Source of the DNA: Nocardia vulneris
GTDB lineage: Bacteria > Actinomycetota > Actinomycetes > Mycobacteriales > Mycobacteriaceae
NCBI RefSeq assembly: GCF_001613425.1
Contig: NZ_BDCI01000018.1
Span: 124,001 to 188,000, forward strand
Direction: 5' to 3'
Length of the DNA: 64,000 nucleotides
In this document: positions 8,619 through 19,363 of the stretch, piece by piece
Position numbering within the stretch: the first letter of the stretch is position 1
Layout: each line of letters begins with the position of its first letter
The notes under the pieces: model-generated
What the model saw: the letters and a program-made list of their open reading frames with translations, nothing else
What the model was told of the DNA's origin: nothing
Databases searched by the model: none
Position numbers and translations under genes: made by a program

Positions 8619-8728
8619 GGGATCTGCGCGCGGCTGGCGCGCAGCGCAGCCAGGCGTGCCCGAACTTCGGGCGGACGCTTCGCGTCGAGTGTCCATCCAG
8701 CCAAGACCCCCGTCGTCGACTGCTAACC

Positions 8729-8830
8729 CTGCAGCGCCCAACAACCCGCACCGCCCGGCGACCTGCAGCGCCCAACAACCCGCACCACCCGACAACCTGC
8801 ACCGCCCGACAACCCTCACCGCCCGGCGAC
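8729..8830. repeat. 17-bp tandem repeat, six copies
   Basis: Six contiguous 17-base units (consensus CYGCACCGCCCGACAAC; for example CTGCAGCGCCCAACAAC and CCGCACCGCCCGGCGAC) with two to five differences between units. The array lies between the last 69-bp repeat and the uvrB stop codon. Units 1 and 3 are identical and units 2 and 6 nearly so, suggesting growth by duplicating 34-base pairs of units. Confidence 0.9.
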
Positions 8831-8953
8831 CTTTCTGCGGCCACCAACACCTCCTCGGCAGCCTCCCATCGGTGGCGGACGCCACGCCGAAGCGGGCCGA
8901 CCACCCTCGGGGACCAACCCTTCGGCGGCGACCTGCTCCGGAACGGAGAAACT

Positions 8954-11146
<2,193 letters not shown>

Positions 11147-11207
11147 GATGACCAGCCTAGGCCGAGCCACCGACAGATTCCGCTGGTCCGGTGGCCCGCA
11201 CCACACC

Positions 11208-11675
11208 TCAGTGCTGGATCAGCCCGCCGACCGGCACGGTAGCCACATGACCCGTCACCGGCCGGGTCAGTGCCATGGCCAGCCCGACATCCACGAGCGA
11301 CGACCGGCGCAGATCCGCGACGGCGCCGACCGGGGTCCACGTCGGCTCGGCGGTCGCACCGTCCGGCTCGGCCCGCAGCCTGCCACCGATGACGCGAACC
11401 CCGTAGAAGATGCCGACATTCTGATGCTCGACCCCGGCCCGCGCGACATCCGCGGGGATGACCCTGGAGTCCACGCCGAGCAGCCGGACGACCTCCCCTC
11501 GACAGCCCGTCTCTTCGGCGAGCTCCCGCAGCACGGCGTCGTACGGATCCTCGGCGTGCTCGACCCGGCCGCCCGGCAGGGTCCAGGTCGGGTCACCGCT
11601 CGACGGGATGTGCCGGGTGAGCAGGAGACGTTCGCCGTCGAGGCATACCGCGTACGCCGCCAGCCGAAAACTCAT
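11208..11675 (-). CDS. Nudix hydrolase
   Basis: A 155-residue single-domain pyrophosphohydrolase. The Nudix box GX5EX7REUXEEXGU is complete: G-RVEHA-E-DPYDAVL-RELAEETG-C, following the substrate-loop stretch TWTLPGG. Substrates of such short enzymes (oxidised nucleotides, ADP-ribose, others) cannot be told from sequence. An ATG giving MSFRLAAYAV is preferred. A TTG three codons upstream is possible, and neither has a strong ribosome site. The gene sits 61 bases upstream of uvrB on the same strand and could be cotranscribed, which would fit a nucleotide-pool sanitation role, but that is inference from position only. Confidence 0.85.
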   Translation of the reverse strand: MSFRLAAYAVCLDGERLLLTRHIPSSGDPTWTLPGGRVEHAEDPYDAVLRELAEETGCRGEVVRLLGVDSRVIPADVARAGVEHQNVGIFYGVRVIGGRLRAEPDGATAEPTWTPVGAVADLRRSSLVDVGLAMALTRPVTGHVATVPVGGLIQH

Positions 11676-12024
11676 GCGGCCCAACCTACGGACCGGTCGT
11701 CCGTCGTGGCCGAAAGTGGGTTTTCGGCGGGGATGGGCGGGGCATTCTTTCCGTTGTTACGGCGGCCGTTCCACGATGCGGTGGAATTCGGCACACCGTC
11801 GCCCGCCCAAGAGCGGTAAAAGGGACGGTAAAAGTGGCACGTCCGCCGTGCCGCACCACGTCTATTTCACTTTACGAATCCCACCGATGTCCGAATTTCC
11901 CTCAGCAGCAACAGGTTTCGTGGCGAAAATGATGCTCGCGCATTACACCCCGTGACCCATTCCCAGGTGTACTCTGATTTGGTTGTTCGGACAACGAGTT
12001 CGGATGCGGCGAAGGACAACAGCC
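11676..12024. other. Divergent intergenic region between nudix and DUF402 genes
   Basis: About 350 bases with lower GC than the flanking genes. It contains a direct repeat CGGTAAAAG (near 11814 and 11828), an inverted repeat GTGGCACG/CGTGCCGCAC just after it, and a small TTGT-TCGG-ACAA hairpin near 11983-11996. It must hold the promoters of both flanking genes. I see no gene in it. Confidence 0.5.
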
Positions 12025-12672
12025 ATGAGAGGTCTGATTCCATTGCTTAATACCGCGCCCACAACGGGCTTCGCAGGAAACCTCGCCAGGCATCTCCGCG
12101 CGGCGGTACCCGGCCTGAATCACAGCGGCCCGGCCGCCAACCCACCGAACTCGTTACCCCCGGGTGAGCCACCCCACCGGCCGCACGTCGAGTTCTTCAA
12201 CCTGGCCGAACTCACCAGCACCGACAACAAGGGTTTCGTCCGTCAGGTCGAGCGCTACCACCACGAACCGTGGGGCCTCTACATGGCGCGCATCGTGCCC
12301 GTCCCGCACCACCACTACCTGGAGTGCTGGCTGCTGCCGGAGCTGTCGTTGCGCGTGACGGTCACCCGCCGCAATCCGGCGCACCACGTCGACCACGACT
12401 TCCACCTCGATATCGGCGAGTTCACCGAGATCGCGCCGAAGCGCTGGAAGGCCGTCGACCACTACCTCGACATCGAGGTGCACCGCGGCCGCGACGTCGA
12501 ACTACGCGGCGTGGACGACCTGCTGGCCGCCCACGCGGCCGGCCTGGTGGACTCGGCGCAGGCGCATCGGGCCTTCGAGTGCGCGACGGCCGCGCTGGAC
12601 GGACTGGCCGTCAACGACCACTGCGTCGAGGACTGGCTCGCCACCCGCGGCATCACGCTGACCTGGATGTGA
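12025..12672 (+). CDS. DUF402 domain protein with N-terminal extension (first of tandem pair)
   Basis: A 215-residue protein whose C-terminal 150 residues form the DUF402 fold (FomD/SaFntD-like, all-beta). The domain is recognisable by HxDIxIG-like elements (FHLDIGEFTEIAPKRWKAVDHYLDIEV), which in studied members bind a divalent metal and act as nucleotide hydrolases. A Pro-rich, non-globular extension of about 60 residues precedes it and is absent from the neighbouring paralogue. An ATG with GAAGGA nine bases upstream fixes the start. The mycobacterial counterpart (Rv1632c) sits between uvrB and coaE, exactly as here. The substrate is unknown. Confidence 0.75.
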   Translation: MRGLIPLLNTAPTTGFAGNLARHLRAAVPGLNHSGPAANPPNSLPPGEPPHRPHVEFFNLAELTSTDNKGFVRQVERYHHEPWGLYMARIVPVPHHHYLECWLLPELSLRVTVTRRNPAHHVDHDFHLDIGEFTEIAPKRWKAVDHYLDIEVHRGRDVELRGVDDLLAAHAAGLVDSAQAHRAFECATAALDGLAVNDHCVEDWLATRGITLTWM

Positions 12673-12719
12673 CCGCCACACCGCTCGACTCGGTCCACGC
12701 GCCGGTAGATTCTGGATGC

Positions 12720-13244
12720 ATGACGCAGGCACCCTCTGTCGACGTGCATCGGCCCAAGGTCGAATACTTCGACCTCGCGGACCTGACCAACACGGATCCG
12801 AAGGGCTTCGTGCGACCGGTCGAGCGGTACCAGGTGGCGCCATGGGGCCTGTACATGGCGCGCACCTCGGACCATGAACAGTTCCACTACATCGAGTCCT
12901 GGCTGCTGCCCGAACTGGCCTTGCGGGCCAGCGTGTTCCACTACCACCCCGAGCATCGGCGGGATCAGGATTTCTATCTGGACCTCGGCGAGTTCGGCCA
13001 GGTGGCGCCGGACAAGTGGCAGTCGGTGGACCACTACCTCGACATCGTCGTGCGCACCGGCCGCGAATGCGAACTGCTCGACGTCGACGAGCTGCTCGCC
13101 GCGCACGTCGCCGGGTTGATCACCGCCGCCGCGGCCGAGGCGGCGATCGCACACGCCACCGCCACCATCGATGGTCTCGCCGCGCACGGTTACGACCTGA
13201 ACCGCTGGCTCGATTCGCGTGGCATCACGCTGACCTGGAAGTAA
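12720..13244 (+). CDS. DUF402 domain protein (second of tandem pair)
   Basis: A 174-residue paralogue of the preceding gene, starting 48 bases after its stop. The two share VEYFDLADLT-NTDPKGFVR, the WGLYMAR strand, the YLDLGEF metal-site region, the VDHYLDI strand and an identical GITLTW C-terminus. The length matches the single mycobacterial DUF402 protein encoded between uvrB and coaE, so this copy is the better candidate for the ancestral gene. The start is an ATG; the ribosome site is weak and translation may be coupled to the upstream gene. It converges on coaE with only nine bases between stop codons. The catalytic role is inferred from the family only. Confidence 0.8.
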   Translation: MTQAPSVDVHRPKVEYFDLADLTNTDPKGFVRPVERYQVAPWGLYMARTSDHEQFHYIESWLLPELALRASVFHYHPEHRRDQDFYLDLGEFGQVAPDKWQSVDHYLDIVVRTGRECELLDVDELLAAHVAGLITAAAAEAAIAHATATIDGLAAHGYDLNRWLDSRGITLTWK

Positions 13245-13253
13245 CCGGCCGGA

Positions 13254-14444
13254 TCACCCGAACAGCCGCTGGTACACCGCGTCGAACCACGGCTCCTTGA
13301 CGTCGAGATAGGCGGTCGTCGCCTCGGCACCGCTGAGCCCGGCCGCTTTCGCCTCGCCCGCTCGCTTGAGCTCGAGGTATTCGGCGCGCGCGGCAGGGTC
13401 GGCACGCAACCAGTCACGGAAGCGCAGCGCGAATTGCTGGCCCGGGGTTCCGTCCACGCGCACATGCACATTGGCGAGGCGGCCGGGGTCCGCGCTCTGA
13501 TGGAATCGCTTGGACCACAGCGCGGTGTCGACGCCCTCGGGGTCTGCGGGCGTCGGCTTCGGATTGTCCTGGGTGACGCTCGGCCGCACCGGAAATCCCG
13601 CTGCCCCCAACGCATCTCGCAGTCCGTCGGCGGCCGCCAGATCGGCGACGGTGATCTGGAGATCGATCACGTCCTTCGCGGGCAGCTCCGGCACCGAGGT
13701 CGAGCCGATGTGATCGATCCGCGCGGCGGCCTGCCCGCACGCCACCCACAATCGGGCGATCAGTCGCTGCGCCTGCGCGTCCCACTCCGGGTTCGCCGGG
13801 ACGAGCCGCACCTCTTTTCGCCGGGCGGGGGTCGCGGTGCGCAGGTTGTGTTCGAACGGCACCAGCCGCTCGTCCCACAGCGCGCGGACCGTCCCCTCGA
13901 TATCCGCCGGCGCACCACTGTTGTCCAGCAGCACATCGGCTACCGCACGCCGCTGCTCGTCGGTGGCCTGCGCCGCAATTCGCGCCCGCGCGTCCGCTTC
14001 GGCGACACCACGGAATTCCACCAATCGATGCAGCCGAGTTTCCGCGGGCACGTCGACGACCAGCACGAGATTCATCAGCGGCGCGAGACCGTTTTCCACC
14101 AGCAGCGGAATATCCTGCACCACAATGGCGTCCGGCGCCGCGGCGGCAATCAATTCCCCGGTGCGTTTACCCACCAGCGGATGCGTAATGGAATTCAGCC
14201 GGGCACGGGACGCGTCGTCGGCGAATGCTTTGGCGGCGAGGGCCGGGCGATCCAGACTGCCGTCGGCCGACAGGATGCCGGCGCCGAACGCGTCCACGAG
14301 GGCCGCGAGGCCTTCGGTGCCAGGCGCGACGACCTCCCTGGCGATCAGATCGGAATCGACGATCACCGCCCCGCGGTCGGCGAGCATCCGCGCCACCGTC
14401 GACTTGCCCGCTCCCATGCCTCCGGTGAGGCCGATCCGCAACAT
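13254..14444 (-). CDS. coaE: Dephospho-CoA kinase with C-terminal GrpB-family domain
   Basis: Catalyses the last step of coenzyme A synthesis, ATP-dependent phosphorylation of dephospho-CoA. The N-terminal 200 residues are the kinase: P-loop GGMGAGKST at 8-16, the DSDLIAREVV substrate region and a lid near 115-150. The C-terminal half (about 220-396) is the GrpB/UPF0157 domain (VRLVPANPEWDAQAQRLIARL, IDHIGSTSVPELPAKDVIDLQI), a nucleotidyltransferase-like fold. This two-domain form is the normal one in mycobacteria, where the tail has been reported to help folding. The ATG start gives MLRIGLTGG; the longer frame upstream is unsupported. It converges with the DUF402 pair. Confidence 0.95.
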   Translation of the reverse strand: MLRIGLTGGMGAGKSTVARMLADRGAVIVDSDLIAREVVAPGTEGLAALVDAFGAGILSADGSLDRPALAAKAFADDASRARLNSITHPLVGKRTGELIAAAAPDAIVVQDIPLLVENGLAPLMNLVLVVDVPAETRLHRLVEFRGVAEADARARIAAQATDEQRRAVADVLLDNSGAPADIEGTVRALWDERLVPFEHNLRTATPARRKEVRLVPANPEWDAQAQRLIARLWVACGQAAARIDHIGSTSVPELPAKDVIDLQITVADLAAADGLRDALGAAGFPVRPSVTQDNPKPTPADPEGVDTALWSKRFHQSADPGRLANVHVRVDGTPGQQFALRFRDWLRADPAARAEYLELKRAGEAKAAGLSGAEATTAYLDVKEPWFDAVYQRLFG

Positions 14445-14750
14445 TCGACCAGTCTTACATCCGGCGTTCTCGCGCGCCGCGCCCCACCCGTGCACCCGGC
14501 CGCCATCGGGACACAATCAGCCCGATTACCCACTGACGGCTGACTTTCCACCTGCCCTCGCCGCATTTGTTCGATCCGTGACGAGGCCGAGACCGATTCG
14601 CAACAATTCCGGTCGAACCGGGTCACGCGGCGACAACTTTCCGACACGCCGAGCCAATTACTTGCGCAAAATACTCTGCGCGGCACTTTCGTTCGGCTAA
14701 TCTTCGCCGTGGCGATCCAGGCGCCAGCACCAGCAAGCAAAGGAACACCA
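14445..14750. other. Intergenic region upstream of coaE and the small gene
   Basis: About 300 bases between two divergent starts. The part from 14570 to 14700 is relatively AT-rich (ACTTTCC, TTACTTGCGCAAAATACTCT) and is the likely promoter area. I see no gene or strong repeat. Confidence 0.4.
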
Positions 14751-14963
14751 TTGGGCACCAGAAACAACCAGACGGGTCGCCACCGCCTGGGTATGGCGGG
14801 TGGCGTGCACTGCACCCAGATTCCCGCCGTCGCGGAGGCGCTGGCCGAGCACCGCCGCACTTGGTTCACCGCGTTGATCAGCCCGGCCCGGCACAGTTTC
14901 GCGGCCATGCGCAAACGCTCCACCGTCGCCTCGGTCCGGTGGGTGCCCGCGACCGCGAGCTGA
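14751..14963 (+). CDS. Small basic protein, function unknown
   Basis: A 70-residue frame beginning at a TTG preceded by AAAGGA with a six-base gap. Nearly every third codon position is G or C, as in the flanking real genes, and a perfect 13-bp hairpin follows the stop. The protein is basic and soluble, with a mid-region helix (AVAEALAEHRRTWFTALI) and a Ser/Arg-rich tail. I do not recognise a family. It is divergent from coaE and convergent with the phospholipase gene. Confidence 0.55.
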   Translation: MGTRNNQTGRHRLGMAGGVHCTQIPAVAEALAEHRRTWFTALISPARHSFAAMRKRSTVASVRWVPATAS

Positions 14964-14978
14964 CCTCATACTTCGAGC

Positions 14979-15010
14979 AGTGGCCCAGCCCCCGCCAGGG
15001 CTGGGCCACT
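14979..15010. terminator. Bidirectional hairpin terminator
   Basis: Perfect 13-bp stem (AGTGGCCCAGCCC) with a six-base loop, located between the stop of the small plus-strand gene and the stop of the minus-strand phospholipase gene, so it can serve both. Confidence 0.75.
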
Positions 15011-15011
15011 C

Positions 15012-16556
15012 TCATGCCCGAATCAACCCGCTCGGCCTGCGCCGGGTACCGGGTTGTTGCGTCGGCATGGCATTCGGCGGCACCGGATACGGAACTCCGG
15101 CGGTCGCCGTTCCCAGGGCGACATTCGGGCCGCACTGGGCGATCGCGGCATCCATTTTCGGTTTCGGGTCGGGCAGTACGGGTTTCGCCGAATTCGGCGC
15201 GGAGCCGAAATCGAACGTGGAGGTCATATCGCCGGTGACGCCCCGCCGCCACGCCGTCAGATTGGGCACATCGACGCCGAATCTGGTTTCCAGCAGCCGC
15301 AATTGCGAGGTGTGATCGAAGGTCTCGGACGCGACGAGTCCGCCCCGGGTATAAGGCGAGATCACCAGTGCGGGAACACGATAGCCGAGACCTATCGGAC
15401 CGGCGGTGCCGTCCGCCGCCTCGACGCGGTCGAGCGGCACCGTGAGGAACTCGCCCGGGGTGCCCGGCGGCGCGGTCGGCGGGGTGACGTGATCGAAGAA
15501 GCCGCCGTTCTCGTCGTAGCTGATGATCAGCGCGGTCTTCTCCCACACCTTCGGGTTCGAGGTGAGGATGTCGAGCAGCTGCACGATGCCGAAGGCGCCG
15601 AAAGCCGCAGGCAGCGCGGGATGTTCGCAGTTGAGCAGCGACGGGATCACCCAGGACACCGCGGGCAGCGTGTCGTTGGCGACGTCGGCCTGGAAGTCGT
15701 TGGGGTACACCGGCGCCATGCCGCGGCGCGCCAAATCCGAAGCGGGGTCGGCGGATTGCGTGAAGCAGCCGAGCATGCCGTCCAGCAGCACCGAGGACAG
15801 CGGGCCGACATCGCGGTTGTTGTAGACCTTCCAGCTCACGCCGGCCTCGGTGAGGTTCTCCGGGTAGGTGCGCCAGCTGTACACGTGTTGCGGAATGAGC
15901 GTCGGCGTCCGCACCAGCGGGCCGCCCGCGTAGCCGTCCGGGTCGATGGTCGCGCTGATCCAGTACAGCCGGTTCGGATCGGTGGGTCCGAGTACCGAGC
16001 AGTGGTAGTTGTCACACAGCGTGAAGGCATCGGCGAGCGCGGTGTGGATCGGAATGTCTTCCGGCAGGTAGTAACCCATCGCGGCGGGCGCGTTCGCCGG
16101 GCCGACACTGGCCACCGACATCGGCATCCAACCATCGTTGCGGCCGCCGTTCCACGCGCGATGCATGCCGCCCCAGGAATGATCCGGGTCGTTGATGCAT
16201 TCACCGTCCAGCGTGGCGCCGCGGGTGGTGTCGAGCCGGAACGGATTGACGAAACCGTCAGCCGTGGGGCCGGTTCCGGGCGTCCACCCGTACTGCCGCC
16301 AGGCCGGCGACGGGTCGTCGAAGCCGCGGACGCCTGACAGTGTGCCGAAATAGTGGTCGAACGAACGGTTCTCCTGCATCAGCAGCACGAAATGCTCGAT
16401 ATCGCCGAGGCCGCCTGTGCCCGCCGGATCGGCGGCGTAGGCCCGCTGGATGATCGGGTCGGCCCAGGAGGCCAACGCGCCCACCGCACCGGCCGCGGCC
16501 GCCTTCGCTAGGAATTGTCTGCGGTTGAGTCCGCTGAACGGCCCCGCTGCGCACAT
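15012..16556 (-). CDS. Tat-exported phospholipase C (non-haemolytic PLC / acid phosphatase superfamily)
   Basis: A 514-residue secreted phosphoesterase. A Tat signal is plain: LNRRQFLAKAAAAGAVGALASW (twin-arginine motif near residue 11), with cleavage probable after AYA. The mature enzyme opens with the family signature HFVLLMQENRSFDHYFG, whose Asn and neighbouring acids form the metal/nucleophile site, and later has HSWGGMH and SYDENGGFFDHV, which complete the metal centre. Mycobacterial and Pseudomonas relatives cleave phosphatidylcholine or sphingomyelin and serve virulence and phosphate supply. At about 514 residues it matches the mycobacterial Plc length. The start was placed so that the Tat motif lies near the N-terminus. 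It is transcribed toward the small gene and separated from the MATE gene by about 250 bases. Confidence 0.88.
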   Translation of the reverse strand: MCAAGPFSGLNRRQFLAKAAAAGAVGALASWADPIIQRAYAADPAGTGGLGDIEHFVLLMQENRSFDHYFGTLSGVRGFDDPSPAWRQYGWTPGTGPTADGFVNPFRLDTTRGATLDGECINDPDHSWGGMHRAWNGGRNDGWMPMSVASVGPANAPAAMGYYLPEDIPIHTALADAFTLCDNYHCSVLGPTDPNRLYWISATIDPDGYAGGPLVRTPTLIPQHVYSWRTYPENLTEAGVSWKVYNNRDVGPLSSVLLDGMLGCFTQSADPASDLARRGMAPVYPNDFQADVANDTLPAVSWVIPSLLNCEHPALPAAFGAFGIVQLLDILTSNPKVWEKTALIISYDENGGFFDHVTPPTAPPGTPGEFLTVPLDRVEAADGTAGPIGLGYRVPALVISPYTRGGLVASETFDHTSQLRLLETRFGVDVPNLTAWRRGVTGDMTSTFDFGSAPNSAKPVLPDPKPKMDAAIAQCGPNVALGTATAGVPYPVPPNAMPTQQPGTRRRPSGLIRA

Positions 16557-16808
16557 CGTGTCGGCCGACCTTTCCGCCAGGGCTGTCGAGCAGAATTTCG
16601 CGATCCGCGCCGACCCTACCCGAGGTGCGGCGACGCCGCAGAGAAAGATCAACAGGTGATACCGATCAGGTGATCTGGACCACGTTCGCCACCGATCGAT
16701 GCTGAACAATTGCCGTCGATTGCCCGAATTGCCGGACTCAACGCAATGTGTCCGAGAATCCCAGCGGCCCAGCCGGTTTCATGTGCTTTGCCCGATTCCT
16801 CCCGTTCG

Positions 16809-18209
16809 TCAGTTGACGGACACGGGTTCCCGTGCGGCCGTGGTCAACTCGGCCACCCCGCGCAGAAACCTGCGCCACACCAGGATCGCGGTGGTGCCGA
16901 ACCCGACGCACAAGCCCAGCCAGATCCCTGGCCCGCGCAAATCCAATGCGAATGCGAACAGCGCCATCGCGGGCACACCGAGCACGAAGTAGCCGATCAA
17001 CGTGCTCTGCATGCCCGCCTTGGTATTTCCGATCCCGCGCAGCAGGCCGATGCACAGATTCTGCGAACCCTTGCAGTACTGCTGGACGATCGCGAACCAC
17101 AGCAGCGTCGATGCCGCGGCGACCACCGCGGTGTCGTCGCGGTCCGCGCCGAGGAACGGCGCGAGCACCGTGCCGGGGAACAGCACGTACACCAGTCCCA
17201 CCGCCGTCATGAAGCCGAAACCGAGCGCGAAGGTGCGCCGGGCGATACCGGCGACCGCATGCTGATCCCCTTGGCCCACCGTGCGACTCACCAAAATCGA
17301 GGAGCCTTGGGAGAGGCCGATGTTCACCTGGTAGACGATGTAGGCCAGCTGATTCACGATATTGCTCGCGGCCAGCGCCACCGGCCCGAACCCACCCATC
17401 AGCACCGTGGCGATGGACGTGATCGCCGCTTCCGCACCGTAGGTGAGCGAGATGGGCGTGCCCATCCGCACGATCCGCAGCACCGTGGCGCGGTCGGCGG
17501 TCCACACGCGCAGCGAAAGCAGTTCGCCGAGTACGGGATCGCGCCGGACGGTGCGCAGGTAGGTACCGAAGGTCCAGACTTGCACCAGCGTCGTGGCTAG
17601 ACCGATACCGGCCAGGCCCAGCTGCGGAATACCGAACCAGCCGAAGATGAACAGCGCGTTCAACAGCGCGTTCACGCCGATCGAGAGCAGCGTCACCCGC
17701 AGCAGCGAGCCGGCTCGGCGCAGCCCGACGGCGAACTGCCGCAGCACATTCAGCCACAGCATCGGAATCAGCCCCGGTGCGAGCGCCCAGATGATCGGCC
17801 GCGCCAGCTCGAGCACCGCCGGGTCCTGCCCGAACCACCGCAGCGCGTAGCCGAGCGCGACGAGGATCAGCGCGCCCACGATCGACACCACGGTGGCCAC
17901 CGCGGCGGCGGCGCGCACGTACCCGCGGATCTCGGCGCGGGCCTGCGCATCGAGTCCGTCACTGCCGGTGCGTTTCTCACCCTGCCCGGCCGCCGTGGCG
18001 ATCATGTTCCCGACGCCGGTGACCATGCCGACGCACATGGTGCGCAGCTGGTTGTACAGCAGCAGCGCGAGCCCGCCCGCCGCGACGGCCGCGATCCCGA
18101 GCAGTCCCATCATCGCCAGATCGACCGTGGTCAGCGCCACCTGCGCGAGCTGGATGCCCGCGATCGGGGCGGCCAGCGCGACGATGGCGCGATACTCCCG
18201 AATTGCCAC
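16809..18209 (-). CDS. MATE family efflux transporter, last gene of the putative metallophore operon
   Basis: A 466-residue cation-coupled exporter with twelve hydrophobic segments in two MatE repeats; the N-terminal repeat begins ALAAPIAGIQLAQVALTTVDLAMMGLLG. The DinF/NorM class exports cationic drugs and small metabolites. It starts with a GTG five bases after the SbnA-like gene stop, behind a G-rich site, so it is the ninth and last gene of the minus-strand operon. That position suggests it exports the molecule made by the SbnA/B/H-like enzymes, as dedicated exporters do in other metallophore clusters. General drug efflux cannot be excluded. Confidence 0.85.
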   Translation of the reverse strand: MAIREYRAIVALAAPIAGIQLAQVALTTVDLAMMGLLGIAAVAAGGLALLLYNQLRTMCVGMVTGVGNMIATAAGQGEKRTGSDGLDAQARAEIRGYVRAAAAVATVVSIVGALILVALGYALRWFGQDPAVLELARPIIWALAPGLIPMLWLNVLRQFAVGLRRAGSLLRVTLLSIGVNALLNALFIFGWFGIPQLGLAGIGLATTLVQVWTFGTYLRTVRRDPVLGELLSLRVWTADRATVLRIVRMGTPISLTYGAEAAITSIATVLMGGFGPVALAASNIVNQLAYIVYQVNIGLSQGSSILVSRTVGQGDQHAVAGIARRTFALGFGFMTAVGLVYVLFPGTVLAPFLGADRDDTAVVAAASTLLWFAIVQQYCKGSQNLCIGLLRGIGNTKAGMQSTLIGYFVLGVPAMALFAFALDLRGPGIWLGLCVGFGTTAILVWRRFLRGVAELTTAAREPVSVN

Positions 18210-18214
18210 AGCGT

Positions 18215-19363
18215 TTACGCCCCCGCCCGTTCCAGGTCGTCGGCCGCCAACCGTACCGATTCGTCATAAGCCGTCAGCAGCCGCGTGATCCGCTGCTGCG
18301 CCGCCCGGTCGTACAGACCGCGCTCGTGCAGCCAATCCTCGTCGTAGACGGTGTCGAGGTACTTCTCCCCCGCGTCGCACACCAGCACCACTACGGTGCT
18401 CGCCGCGGGGACATGCACCAACCGGCGCAGCGCGATGTGGATCGCCGCGCCACCGGTACCACCCACCAGGATGCCGGTACGCAGCGCCACCACGCGCGCG
18501 GTGGCGAACGCGTCGATATCGCCCACTCGGCAGTCCTCGTCGATCGCGTCGTATTTCACGTTGCCGCCGACCGGGAACCCGGCGGGGCTGCCCGCGCCGG
18601 TCTGCCAATAGCCGCCGCCCGCGCCGCCGAAGATGATGGACCCGACGGGCTCGACCCCGATCGCGTGCACCCGGGAACCGAGCCTGCGCAGCTCTTCGAC
18701 TGTGCCGCACAGTGATCCGCCGGTGCCGACCGCCCCGACGAGGTAGTCGACATCGGTGTTGAGATCGGTGAGCAGTTCGGCGGCCAGGTCCCGATAGCCC
18801 GCGTTGTTGTGCGGATTGTTGTGCTGATCGGGGCGGTATGCGCCGGTGCGCGCGGCGATCTCGTCGGCGATCCGCCTGCGCTCGACCGTGCTCGGGCCGC
18901 CGCTGTCACCGCTGTCCACCGAGACCAGCTGCGCGCCCATCGCTTTCATGGCGCGCAGCTTGTCCTTCGCGGCGTGGTCGTCGACCACCGCGGTGAACGT
19001 GTAGCCGCGTTCCAGCGCGATCAGAGCGAGCCCGGTACCGGTATTGCCGGACGTGGGTTCGACGATGTGCCCGCCCGGGCGCAGTTCGCCGCTGCGTTCG
19101 GCCTGCAACACCATCTCGCGGGCCATGCGCACCTTCGCCGAGCCGGTCGGGTTGAACTGCTCCAGCTTCAACAAGATCCGGGTGCCCGTGCCGGTACGCA
19201 CCAGTTCGAGAAGGGGGGTCGCGCCGATGAGCTCGGACGCGCTGCGCACGACGTTCTCCCGGAGCCGGGGCATCGGCCGCACTCCGGCCGGATGCACCGT
19301 GGCCCGGCCGACCGGACGCACCGTCGTCGCGTCCGCTTCTACTTGTCCAAACGCCACAACCAC
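18215..19363 (-). CDS. SbnA-like 2,3-diaminopropionate biosynthesis enzyme (cysteine synthase fold)
   Basis: A PLP-dependent fold-type II enzyme of 382 residues. The Schiff-base lysine lies in NPTGSAKVRM (K77), the substrate loop TSGNTG at 104-109, and the phosphate loop GTGGSLCG in the second half. Staphylococcal SbnA joins O-phospho-L-serine and L-glutamate to give ACEGA, the precursor of L-2,3-diaminopropionate. The adjacent ornithine-cyclodeaminase-like SbnB homologue makes this assignment far more likely than plain cysteine synthase. A GTG start just after AGGAGG is used; this overlaps the end of the upstream decarboxylase by 25 bases. A shorter start at 19273 is possible. Use of aspartate in place of glutamate cannot be ruled out. 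Confidence 0.8.
   Translation of the reverse strand: MVVAFGQVEADATTVRPVGRATVHPAGVRPMPRLRENVVRSASELIGATPLLELVRTGTGTRILLKLEQFNPTGSAKVRMAREMVLQAERSGELRPGGHIVEPTSGNTGTGLALIALERGYTFTAVVDDHAAKDKLRAMKAMGAQLVSVDSGDSGGPSTVERRRIADEIAARTGAYRPDQHNNPHNNAGYRDLAAELLTDLNTDVDYLVGAVGTGGSLCGTVEELRRLGSRVHAIGVEPVGSIIFGGAGGGYWQTGAGSPAGFPVGGNVKYDAIDEDCRVGDIDAFATARVVALRTGILVGGTGGAAIHIALRRLVHVPAASTVVVLVCDAGEKYLDTVYDEDWLHERGLYDRAAQQRITRLLTAYDESVRLAADDLERAGA

Noticed and set aside
7135..8904. Pro/Ala/Gly-rich open frames on both strands in the array as a secreted repeat protein.
   Set aside because: No signal peptide, start or conserved frame; unit spacings are not multiples of three throughout, so frame would not be kept.
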